Source: Candidatus Promineifilum breve (lineage in GTDB: Bacteria > Chloroflexota > Anaerolineae > Promineifilales > Promineifilaceae). From it: a stretch of DNA of 64,000 nt. Within the stretch, counting starts at the first letter, position 1. Every line of letters begins with the position of its first letter. Below the pieces are notes generated by a model. It was not told the DNA's origin and made no database searches. It saw nothing but the letters and a program-made list of their open reading frames with translations. The stretch spans positions 3,925,164 to 3,989,163 of the forward strand of contig NZ_LN890655.1 of the NCBI RefSeq assembly GCF_900066015.1. The letters are read 5' to 3'. Shown in pieces: positions 1 through 9,600 of this stretch. A program made the position numbers and the translations under genes.

Positions 1-575
1 GCGCGCACCTCCGTCTTGGTCAGCTCGCCCACCGGGAAGAGGACGCGGGCCAGGTGGGATTGCTGCAAGACGTGGAGAACGTAAGATTGATCCTTGTTGG
101 CGTCCAGGCCCTGCCGCAAGCGGTAGACGCCGTCGCTTTGGTCGATGCGGGCGTAGTGGCCCGTCGCCAGATAGTCCGCGCCCAGGGCCATGGCCCGCTC
201 CAGCAGATAGGTGAAGCGGATCTGCCGGTTGCACTCCACGCACGGATTGGGGGTGCGCCCGGCGGCGTGCTCGTCGATGAAAAACTGGACGATGGAGCGC
301 CGGAAATGATCGCGCACGTCGATGACGTAGAATGGGATGCCCAGTATATCGGCCACGCGGCGGGCGTCGTTCATCTGGTCGAGCGTGCAGCAGCGGTTGG
401 TGGGCGTCATCGGCCCGCTGCCCGGCTCGCTCCACAGGCGCATCATCAGGCCGATCACGTCGTAGCCCTGATCGACGAGCAGCGCGGCGGCCACGGAGCT
501 ATCGACGCCACCGCTCATGGCGACGACGACGCGCGGCCGGCCGTTGGTGGGGCGGGTGTTGGGGATAGCGTTCAT
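1..575 (-). CDS. mnmA: tRNA-specific 2-thiouridylase MnmA, 3' part cut off by the window edge
   Basis: Only the first 191 codons lie in the window. MnmA adenylates and thiolates U34 of tRNA-Lys/Glu/Gln using persulfide sulfur from a cysteine desulfurase. The visible part has the N-type PP-loop SGGVDSS at about residues 21-27, the CNR segment after NPCVE with the presumed catalytic Cys at about 115, and the ATGHYARI segment. The second catalytic cysteine is beyond the edge. The ATG lies 5 nt downstream of the cysteine desulfurase stop codon, so the two are probably co-transcribed, which matches sulfur donor with sulfur acceptor. Identification is firm; completeness cannot be judged. Confidence 0.95.
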   Translation of the reverse strand, partial: MNAIPNTRPTNGRPRVVVAMSGGVDSSVAAALLVDQGYDVIGLMMRLWSEPGSGPMTPTNRCCTLDQMNDARRVADILGIPFYVIDVRDHFRRSIVQFFIDEHAAGRTPNPCVECNRQIRFTYLLERAMALGADYLATGHYARIDQSDGVYRLRQGLDANKDQSYVLHVLQQSHLARVLFPVGELTKTEVR

Positions 576-580
576 GCGGG

Positions 581-1768
581 TCAGGCCGGTACGGCGACCA
601 GGCCGGTGGCGAGCGCCGTCAGGTCGGCGACAATGGGGGGCAGCACGCGCAATACGGCGTCCACGTCGGCGGCCGTATTCTGCCGGCCGAGGGTCAGGCG
701 CAGCCCGCCCGTGGCCCACGCCGGCCCCAGCCCGCAGGCCTGCAACACGGTCGACGGCTTGGGGTCGCCGCTGCTGCAGGCCGACCCGCTGCCGGCGGCG
801 ATGCCGGCCACGTCGAGGTGCATCAGCAAATCGTTGCCGCTCAGGTTGCGGAAGGCGAAGCTGGCATGGTGGGGCAGTCGCTCGGTCGAGTGGCCGGTGA
901 CCACACATTGGCCGGGCAGGGTGGCGGGCAACTCGGCCAGCAGGCGGTCGCGCAACGGCCCGACGTGGGCCAGGCGCTCGTCCAGTTCGGCCATCGCCAG
1001 CCGCAGCGCTTCGGCCGTGCCGACGATGAGCGGCACGTTGAGCGTGCCGGCCCGCAGGCCGCGCTCGTGGCCGCCGCCGGTCAGGGCCGGCACCAGGTAG
1101 ATCTCCGGCCGGGCGATCAGGATGCCGACACCCTTGGGGCCGTAAAACTTATGGGGGGCGATGGTCAGCAGGTCAACCGGCTCGTCGCGCAGATTCCAGC
1201 GGCGCGTGGCGACCAGTTGCACGGCGTCACTGTGGAAAAGGATGCCGCGGTCGCGGGCCAGCGCGCCGATCTCCGTCCACGGTTGCAGGCTGCCGATCTC
1301 ATTGTTGGCGGCCATGATGCTGATTAGCGCTGTATCGGGGCGGATGGCGGCGGCCACGTCGGCCGGGCGCACGCGGCCGGTTTCGTCCACCGGCACGATG
1401 GTCAGATCGAAGCCATAGAGGTCGCGCAGCTGGCGGGCCGTCGCCAGCACGGCGCTGTGCTCGATGGCGCTGGTGATGAGGTGGTTGCCCCGGCCGGCGG
1501 CGCGCGCGGCGGCCATCACCCCGCGCAGGGCCAGGTTATTGCTCTCTGAGCCGCAGCCGGTGAACAGGACGGCGTCGGCATCCGCGCCCAGCAGGTCGGC
1601 CACCATGTCGCGGGCGGCGCGCACGGCGCGCGCGGCAACATACCCCGTCCGGTGGTGTGAAGACGGGTTGCCGAATTGTTCGCTCCAGTAGGGGGCCATC
1701 GCCGCCAGAACTGCCGGATGTAGCGGCGTCGTCGCGCCATGGTCCAGATAAATTGCATTCGGTTGCAT
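581..1768 (-). CDS. cysteine desulfurase, NifS/IscS family
   Basis: 395-residue PLP enzyme that converts cysteine to alanine and loads a persulfide for tRNA thiolation or Fe-S assembly. Visible landmarks are the N-terminal [10 protein letters not shown] (usually DNAATTP), His104 in AIEHSAVL that stacks on PLP, the Schiff-base Lys207 in [10 protein letters not shown], and the persulfide Cys331 in GSACSSG. Length is normal for the family. It sits between a sensor kinase gene (15 nt upstream) and mnmA (5 nt downstream) on the same strand, so the likely main role is feeding MnmA. No clear Shine-Dalgarno precedes the ATG, which would fit coupling to the upstream gene. Which paralogue class (IscS, NifS, SufS) it belongs to is not settled. 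Confidence 0.93.
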   Translation of the reverse strand: MQPNAIYLDHGATTPLHPAVLAAMAPYWSEQFGNPSSHHRTGYVAARAVRAARDMVADLLGADADAVLFTGCGSESNNLALRGVMAAARAAGRGNHLITSAIEHSAVLATARQLRDLYGFDLTIVPVDETGRVRPADVAAAIRPDTALISIMAANNEIGSLQPWTEIGALARDRGILFHSDAVQLVATRRWNLRDEPVDLLTIAPHKFYGPKGVGILIARPEIYLVPALTGGGHERGLRAGTLNVPLIVGTAEALRLAMAELDERLAHVGPLRDRLLAELPATLPGQCVVTGHSTERLPHHASFAFRNLSGNDLLMHLDVAGIAAGSGSACSSGDPKPSTVLQACGLGPAWATGGLRLTLGRQNTAADVDAVLRVLPPIVADLTALATGLVAVPA

Positions 1769-1783
1769 GGTGTCGTTTGCGGA

Positions 1784-3871
1784 TCAGACCTGGGCAATCG
1801 GCAGGCGGATGGTGAAGGTTGAACCTTTGCCGAGCGTACTCTGCACCGCAATCTGCCCATTATAGCTACGTAGGTTCTCTTTTACCATGTACAGCCCCAG
1901 CCCGGTGCCGGCGATGCCCCGTTCCACGGCCGTCTGCGTGCGGTAGAAGCGCTTGAAGAGGTTGTTCATGGCCTCAGCCGGGATGCCGATGCCCTCGTCA
2001 CTGACCTCGATGGTGACGGCTTGCTCGTCGCTCCAGGCGGCGATCTGGACGCTGCCCGACGGCGTGAACTTGATGGCGTTTTCCAGCAGATTCTTCAGCG
2101 CCATGTCGTAGACATCGAAATTGCCCATCACCGGCGGCAGGTCGGGCTGGATGCGTTGGCGGAAGAGCAGCCCCTTCTGGACGGCCCGCTCGGCCAGCGG
2201 CGGCAACGTCTCGTCAAAGATGGTATTGATCGACACCGGCTCCGGGCTGCGCTGTAGCTCGCGCGTCTCCAGCTTCGCCAGGTCGAGCATCTGGCGCACC
2301 ATGCGTTGCAGGCGGTCGCTCTCCCGTTCGATGACGCCCAGGAAGCGCTCGGCTTTGTCCGGCTGGCGGGCCTTGCCCTCGCGCAACAGGCGCGAATACA
2401 TCAGGATAGTCGCCAGCGGGGTGCGTAGCTCGTGGATGATGCCGTGGAAGAGGTCGTCGCGCATCCGCTCGACTTCGCGAATCTGGGTCAGGTCGCTGAA
2501 GACGAGAATCGCCTCCGTCGCCGCGCCGTTTTCGTCGTGCACAGGCGCGCCGCTGATGAGCACCGGCAGCGGCCGGCCGTCGGCCCGCGGGATGTCGGCC
2601 GCCAGTTGGACGCTCTCTTCGGAGGAAGTCAGAATGCGGCTGACCAGGTCGTCGATGCTGCCCTTCTTGGTTCGCACCAGGTCGCGCAGCAGGCAGCCCT
2701 CGGCCGCGCCGCTGGCGTCGATGAGCAGGGAGGTGAAGGCGCTGTTGGCGCGGGTGATGATGCCGTCGCGATTGACGGTGACCAGCCCTTCCGACATGCT
2801 GGCGAATAGGGTCTCGATGCGCCGCTTTTCGGCCAATACGTCGGCGTGGAGGTTGGCGTTCTCGATGGCCGCGGCCAGCGGCCCGCTGAGGCCCTGCATC
2901 AGTTGCACGTCGTGGTCGGTGAATTTGCCGAACTGGCGGTTGATGGCTTGCAGCACGCCGATGGTGCGCTCATCGACCTTGAGCGGGATGCAGATCATCG
3001 AATCGGTGCGAAAGCCGGAGCGCCGGTCGACGCCGGAGAAGAAGCGCTTGTCGGAGTAGGCGTTGTTGATGATGACCGGCTCCTGATGCTCGGCCACCCA
3101 GCCGGCGATGCCCTGGCCACGCTTCAGGCGCACCGGCGGCAGGCGCTCGAACATCGGCCCCATGAGGGTGTCCACAAACACAATATCGCCGGTTAGAGAT
3201 TCGATCAGCCCGATGGACAGCGTCTCCACGTTGAGCGTGCGCCGGATGGGGCCGGTGAGCAACTGGTAGATTTGTTGTACGTTGAGCGTGGAGCTGAGGG
3301 CGTGGCTGATGTCGGTGATAACGGCGAACTCGACGGTGCGGCGATCGACCTCCTGGCGCAGGGCGGCCCGGTCGAGGAATACGCGCATCAGATCGACGAT
3401 TTCGCCCATGATGGCGAGGTCGAACGGCGGCGATTCCGGTGGGTCGATCAGGGCCAACAGAGTCGGCGGAAAGGCCTGGTAGGGGCGGTCATCCGGCACC
3501 AGCGGGGCGATGACGACCTGGCGATGCGACTCCAGCCACAGCCGGCCGGAAATGATGGCCGCCGCCGGTAGAGCCAGTTTGTCGAGGATGGCCGGCCCGG
3601 TGTAGGCCAGCAGCGGATCGAGGCCCGCTTCTTCGCGCGCCCAGCGGTGTTGGGTGGTGATGCCCGCCGGGTCGGTCAGCCACAAATCATAGCTTTTGGA
3701 TTCGCTATCGGCCACCGCCACCAGCGCCCTTGACCCCAGATACTTGGCGACGTGGTAGGAAAAACTGGCGCAGACAAAATGGACGTCAAAAACGTCCTGT
3801 AAATCGCCCAAAATATCTTGCCACATCGCCAACAACCCGTGGCTGTGTTTTGCCTGCACACCCTGGATCAT
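1784..3871 (-). CDS. cytoplasmic sensor histidine kinase (GAF-PAS-HisKA-HATPase)
   Basis: About 695 residues with no evident membrane segment, so a soluble sensor. Order (numbered from the upstream ATG at 3889): N-terminal GAF-like region 1-180, GAF domain about 190-345, PAS about 360-475, HisKA with phospho-His486 in FHGIIHELRTPL, and HATPase_c with the N box NLLENAIKFTP, DEGIGIP and GTGLGLYMVKENL. No response regulator is adjacent. I place the start at the second ATG (3871), not 3889. A promoter TTGCGA-N17-TATAAC ends 7 nt before 3871 and overlaps the 3889 start region, which would make the mRNA leaderless. The gene heads a run with the cysteine desulfurase and mnmA, divergent from eno. Ligand and target are unknown. 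Confidence 0.88.
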   Translation of the reverse strand: MIQGVQAKHSHGLLAMWQDILGDLQDVFDVHFVCASFSYHVAKYLGSRALVAVADSESKSYDLWLTDPAGITTQHRWAREEAGLDPLLAYTGPAILDKLALPAAAIISGRLWLESHRQVVIAPLVPDDRPYQAFPPTLLALIDPPESPPFDLAIMGEIVDLMRVFLDRAALRQEVDRRTVEFAVITDISHALSSTLNVQQIYQLLTGPIRRTLNVETLSIGLIESLTGDIVFVDTLMGPMFERLPPVRLKRGQGIAGWVAEHQEPVIINNAYSDKRFFSGVDRRSGFRTDSMICIPLKVDERTIGVLQAINRQFGKFTDHDVQLMQGLSGPLAAAIENANLHADVLAEKRRIETLFASMSEGLVTVNRDGIITRANSAFTSLLIDASGAAEGCLLRDLVRTKKGSIDDLVSRILTSSEESVQLAADIPRADGRPLPVLISGAPVHDENGAATEAILVFSDLTQIREVERMRDDLFHGIIHELRTPLATILMYSRLLREGKARQPDKAERFLGVIERESDRLQRMVRQMLDLAKLETRELQRSPEPVSINTIFDETLPPLAERAVQKGLLFRQRIQPDLPPVMGNFDVYDMALKNLLENAIKFTPSGSVQIAAWSDEQAVTIEVSDEGIGIPAEAMNNLFKRFYRTQTAVERGIAGTGLGLYMVKENLRSYNGQIAVQSTLGKGSTFTIRLPIAQV

Positions 3872-3878
3872 AGCGGCA

Positions 3879-3907
3879 GTTATAGCCATCGGTCAAACGA
3901 TTCGCAA
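3879..3907 (-). promoter_or_regulatory. promoter of the sensor kinase gene (leaderless)
   Basis: Reading the minus strand, TTGCGA (3907-3902), a 17-nt spacer and TATAAC (3884-3879) end 7 nt before the ATG at 3871. Such spacing leaves no room for a 5' UTR, so initiation on a leaderless transcript is inferred. Confidence 0.6.
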
Positions 3908-3951
3908 ACGTGGCGCGGGGATTCTCATCGGCTGAATGTTTGCCGCGAGGC

Positions 3952-3980
3952 TTGCGGGATGGGGGCAGTTTAAGTATAGT
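3952..3980 (+). promoter_or_regulatory. promoter of eno
   Basis: TTGCGG (3952-3957), 17-nt spacer, TATAGT (3975-3980). The predicted transcript begins near 3987 and gives a leader of about 45 nt that contains the AAGGAG ribosome binding site before the ATG at 4033. Confidence 0.55.
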
Positions 3981-3984
3981 TTGA

Positions 3985-5319
<1,335 letters not shown>

Positions 5320-5347
5320 GCGCGTTTTGAGAGGAGAAACCACTCTT

Positions 5348-6070
5348 ATGAAGGATGACATAGGGTTCCAGCCTTTGCTGGACGACGACGACGATGACGA
5401 CGACTCCCCGGCGGTCGAACCGCTTGAACCGACCGAAGAACCGGGCGAGGGCGAGGAAGGCGAAGAAGGCAAGGACGACGACGAAGACGACGACGAAGAT
5501 AAGTCCGAGAAGAAAGGCGCGCCTTCCGGTTCGATGGAAGAGCGGCTGCTGAAGAGCCGGACGATCCTCATCTATGGCGAGATCGATATGGCCGTGGCCC
5601 AGGACGTGACCCGCCGCCTGCTGGTGATGGATGCCGAATCACAGGACGACATCCGTATCTTCATCAACTCGCCGGGCGGGCACGTGGAATCGGGCGATAC
5701 GATCTTCGACATGATTCGCTTCGTCAAATCGCCGGTGAAGGTGATCGGCACGGGCTGGGTTGCCAGCGCCGGGGCGTTGATCTACGCCGCGGCCGAGCTG
5801 GAGAATCGCTACAGCCTGCCCAACACGCGCTTCCTGTTGCACCAACCGGCGGGCGGCATGTCCGGCCAGGCGTCGGATATCGCCATCGAGGCCCAGGAGA
5901 TTCTCAAGATGCGCCGCCGTCTCAATGAAATCTTCGCCCGCCAGACGGGGCAGTCGATTGAAAAAGTGGAAGGCGACACCGACCGCAACTTCTGGATGTC
6001 GGCCGCCCAGGCCAAGGAGTATGGTCTCGTCGGGCGCATCGTTGAAAACGCTGACGAAATCCAGGTGTGA
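5348..6070 (+). CDS. clpP: ClpP-like serine protease with polyacidic N-terminal extension
   Basis: 240 residues; usual ClpP is about 195-210. Residues 68-240 are a ClpP core with NSPGGHVESGD, the nucleophile Ser140 in GWVASAGA, His165 in FLLHQPAGG and a candidate Asp210 in EGDTDR, so the triad looks intact. The first 60 residues are an acidic tail: eight Asp in a row at 12-19, then Glu/Asp/Gly-rich sequence to about residue 53. That tail is unlike the short N-terminal loops or propeptides of ClpP. The ATG has an upstream AGGAG. No clpX or second clpP is in the window. It could be a ClpP paralogue (ClpR-like or clade-specific) not forming the standard ClpXP; partner ATPase unknown. Confidence 0.88.
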   Translation: MKDDIGFQPLLDDDDDDDDSPAVEPLEPTEEPGEGEEGEEGKDDDEDDDEDKSEKKGAPSGSMEERLLKSRTILIYGEIDMAVAQDVTRRLLVMDAESQDDIRIFINSPGGHVESGDTIFDMIRFVKSPVKVIGTGWVASAGALIYAAAELENRYSLPNTRFLLHQPAGGMSGQASDIAIEAQEILKMRRRLNEIFARQTGQSIEKVEGDTDRNFWMSAAQAKEYGLVGRIVENADEIQV

Positions 6071-6099
6071 GGCTTCGGCTAGCCACGTGAACGGATAAT

Positions 6100-6131
6100 A
6101 AAGGGGCGCGATTGATGCGCCCCTTTGCTTT
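6100..6131 (+). terminator. rho-independent terminator after clpP
   Basis: A perfect 10-bp stem (6100-6109 with 6117-6126), 7-nt loop and a T-rich run follow the clpP stop by about 30 nt. It should end the eno-clpP transcript just before the SixA-like gene. Confidence 0.8.
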
Positions 6132-6154
6132 TTGAAGGATGGAGATGGAACGAG

Positions 6155-6643
6155 ATGAAAACGTTACTCCTGCTGCGCCACGCCAAATCGAGTTGGGCCG
6201 ACGACCGTCTGTCTGACTTCGACCGGCCGCTGAACGACCGCGGCCGGGAAGACGCCCCCCGTATGGGCAAGCTGCTGCGACAACACGATCTCGTCCCCGA
6301 TCTGATCATCGCCTCGCCCGCCAAACGGGCGGCATCCACCGCCAAGCGCGCCGCCGAGGCCGCCGGTTACGAGGGCGAGATCCGCCACGCCGACGATCTC
6401 TATCTGGCCGAGCCAGAGGTCTACCTGGGCCTGGCTCGCCGGGCGGATGATCGGATTGCCACCCTGATGCTGGTGGGGCACAATCCGGGTATTGAGGAGT
6501 GTGTGGGGCTGCTGGCCGGGCACGATGAGGTCATGCCCACGGGGGGGCTGGCCTGCTTCCGGCTGCCCATCGAGCGCTGGACGGATTTGCGGACGACCGG
6601 GCACTATGAACTGGTGGGTGTCTGGCGGCCGAAGGAACTCTAG
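6155..6643 (+). CDS. histidine phosphatase, SixA-like
   Basis: 162-residue member of the histidine phosphatase (phosphoglycerate mutase-like) superfamily. The catalytic RHAKSSW is at residues 8-14 and the second histidine is in LVGHNPGIEE. The short form and sequence resemble SixA, which dephosphorylates phosphohistidine in phosphorelay proteins; substrate here is not known. I choose the ATG at 6155 because it gives the standard MKTLLLLRHAK start and has a purine-rich AGGATGGAGA upstream; an ATG 30 nt earlier adds non-homologous residues. Its TAG stop overlaps the stop codon of the convergent gene on the other strand inside a CTAG palindrome. Confidence 0.88.
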   Translation: MKTLLLLRHAKSSWADDRLSDFDRPLNDRGREDAPRMGKLLRQHDLVPDLIIASPAKRAASTAKRAAEAAGYEGEIRHADDLYLAEPEVYLGLARRADDRIATLMLVGHNPGIEECVGLLAGHDEVMPTGGLACFRLPIERWTDLRTTGHYELVGVWRPKEL

Positions 6644-9600
6644 CTCTCCAGATGAACGTGGAGCTTGCTCAGGCTCTTGTTCTGAACCACCCATAGCCCG
6701 ACGAGGCCGATTTGCAGTTCGTATAGTGCTTTGCCCTCTTCGGTCACCTCGCGCATCACGTCCCGCTCCACCAATGCGTTGAGGGCGTGGGTCACTTCGG
6801 TCGGGTCAAGCTCGATGCTGTACGACGCCAGATAGTCGATTATCTCCTCGGGGTGGAGCGGTTCGTTGCGATCCATCAGATGGGCGGCGGCGGCCAGCAC
6901 CGCCCGCTCGGCCAGATTGGCCCGCTGCCACAGATAGGCGAAATGCACTTCGCCCAGCCGCAGCATCTCATCCAGGGCCACGTTGACGTCGGAGATGGTG
7001 ACGTAGCCGGTTTTTTGCTGATTGGCCTGCTTCACCAGCGTGTAACAGACCAGTTGCAGGAAGTAGGGATGCCCGGCGGTGACGCGCAAAATCTTGTCCA
7101 GCGCCAAGTCGTCATAGATCAGATGGGGGGCCACCGGTTCGCAGATCAGACGCTCGGCCGCCGCGCGGCTGAGGAAGTCGATCTTGCGATAGAGGGCGAT
7201 GTTGAACAACACCGACCAGTAATCGGCGCTCATCTCCTCCAGGCGGCGCGTGCCGACAAATACGAAGCCCAGACCGGCCGTGTGTTGCATCAGGTGGCGC
7301 ATGTAGGGGAAGAACGTGCGCGGCAGGATGCCGTCGGCCACCATCGACTCGAACGCCTCGAACTCATCGAAGACCAATAGCAGCGTCGTATCGTCCGGCA
7401 ACAGCCGCCGCGCCGCCGGCAGAAATTCACGCTGCAAGACGCGCGCCGGGTCGGCCTGCCACACGTCCAACTCGGGCACAGTCAGGCTCATCCCCCGCCG
7501 ATCCAGCGTGTCGGCGATATGCCAGGCGAACTCCTGCAATAGCGCCGCCATACCCGACGACACGCCCAACGATTGGCAATCGATGTAGACCGGCAAGAGG
7601 TGGGGCGGCAGATAATCCTCCAGCCGCAACAGCAGCGACGTTTTGCCCGTGCGCCGCTGGCCGACGAGCATGAACACGTTGCGCTGGCTCTGGCTGCCGG
7701 CGTGCTCGGCGATGAAGCCGAATAGCTCCTCGCGGCCGAAGAACAGCGGGCTATCCTTGCGCAGCGGCGTACCCGGCAGATAGGGATTGGCGATGGGCAC
7801 AAATTCGCGCACCGGCGGCAACAGGTGAACCATGTCGCCAAAGGCGGCTGTCTTGTCGTGCCGGTTGCGGTCGTCGTAGGTCAGCGATAGCCCCACTCGG
7901 AAGCGCTCTTCGGCCTGCGGCTCGATCAGGAAGCGCACTTGGCGGGCGCGGCCCGACGGCAAAAACGGGATCATCTGCGGCGCGCTTTTCACGTGGTAGG
8001 CCGGGTTTTCGTCCAACGTGGCGATGATGTTTTCGGCCGCGGCGCGCCCGGTGTTGCGAATTTCCAGGGCGACGTGGGTCTGGCCGTTGGGGGCCAGTCG
8101 CTTGGTTTTCAGCGACACTTCCAGTTCGGCCCGGCCGCGCTGCTCCTCGATCTCGGCCGACAACAGGCCCGACCACCGCCGGGCGATGGCCCGCACCAGC
8201 GTGCGCTCCACGCTGGGCGCGAACTCGTCCAACTGGTCTTGCACCTGTCGCAGCCGCACGGCGGCCTGATTGAGATAGACCAGCCGGTCTTCGACGGCCT
8301 CGACCCGCTCGCTGTCGCGCATGTTGGTCAGCACCGGCAGCAGCGTCTCCAGGATGGGCGACCACTCTTTGCGCTCCTCCAGAATGGTCAGCAGATGGAC
8401 GAACTGCGGCCGAACCAGCACCAGTTCGGTAATCGACGGCGCTTCCAGCATGGCCTGGCACGTTTTGTAAATCGACCGGCGTTGCGGCAGGGTGTGCCAA
8501 TTTTGGCCGGACGCGGCGACATCCTCCAGGGCGCGAGTGATGATCGGCAGCCCTGCCTGGGGCCGGTTGGCGAGCAGGAATAAGCCGTCGGCCAGATTGG
8601 CGACGTTGCTATCGCCCGCGCGGCGGGCACGGTTAGCCAGTTGCAATAAAAAGTCGGGCGAACCGCTGACCGTGGCGTAGCGCTGTTCGAGCAGGGACAG
8701 GGTATTGTCCGGTGTCTGGGCCAGTTGTGAATAGAAACGACCGGCCTGGGCCGCTGGGGTTTGTGCCTGTCGCAGATAGGCCACCGCGCCGACCAACACC
8801 AGAAAGCCCAGCGACCCGGCCAGGATAGGCGTCATCCGGCTATCGGCCGCGCCCAGCACGACATCCGGGCCGGGCGGCGGCGTGACGTAGCCGCGATAAA
8901 AGCCGTCGCTGAACCGAAAACGGTAATCGATACGCGTCGCGCCGTCGGGGGCCTGGATGCCGGGCCACACCAGCCGGCCGTTGCCCGTGTCCAGTTGTTG
9001 TTCGCCCAGCCCAATCCAGGTACCGGCGGTTTCGTCGCGCAATTCCAGTTGCACCACGACGCTATCATTCTCCACGTCATTGATCTGTACGCCGATGGCA
9101 AATTGCTCCTGATCCGCCTCGACCTGTGGATGGGTCAACAGCGGCGGCCGGTTCTCCTCCTCGCGAAACAGGCGGATGAGGCCGTTTTGGGTGATCGCCA
9201 ACAGATCGGGCGACTGCCGCGACGTGCGTTTGAGAAGGGCCAGATCAAAGGCGTTACTGGCCAGCGGTAGCTCCAGGACGCGGCGCGGGTTGTGGGTTTG
9301 AATTTGCTCGTAGAGCCACACGCCACCGTCGCGGACACCGAAGGCGGCGGTATCGGGCCGGCCGTCTTTGTCCAGGTCGTCCCAACTGGCGGCCTGAATC
9401 GGCCCGATGTCTTCCAGCACCCAGTTGATCGACGGCTGATTGTCGGTCAGGGTCAACTGTTGCAGGCCCCCGTCGGCCGTCGCCACCAGAAAGGCGGTCA
9501 CATTTTCCTGGAAGGCTTCCACCGCCCCCTGCCCGGACGGCTCGATGAGATTGGGGCGGCCGGTCAGGGCATAGGGCCAGGCCCACTGCGCCATCTCGAT

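Noticed and set aside
1..1100. Plus-strand reading frame of about 348 residues over mnmA and the cysteine desulfurase
   Set aside because: It is a shadow of two clearly conserved minus-strand genes in GC-rich DNA and shows no family motif.
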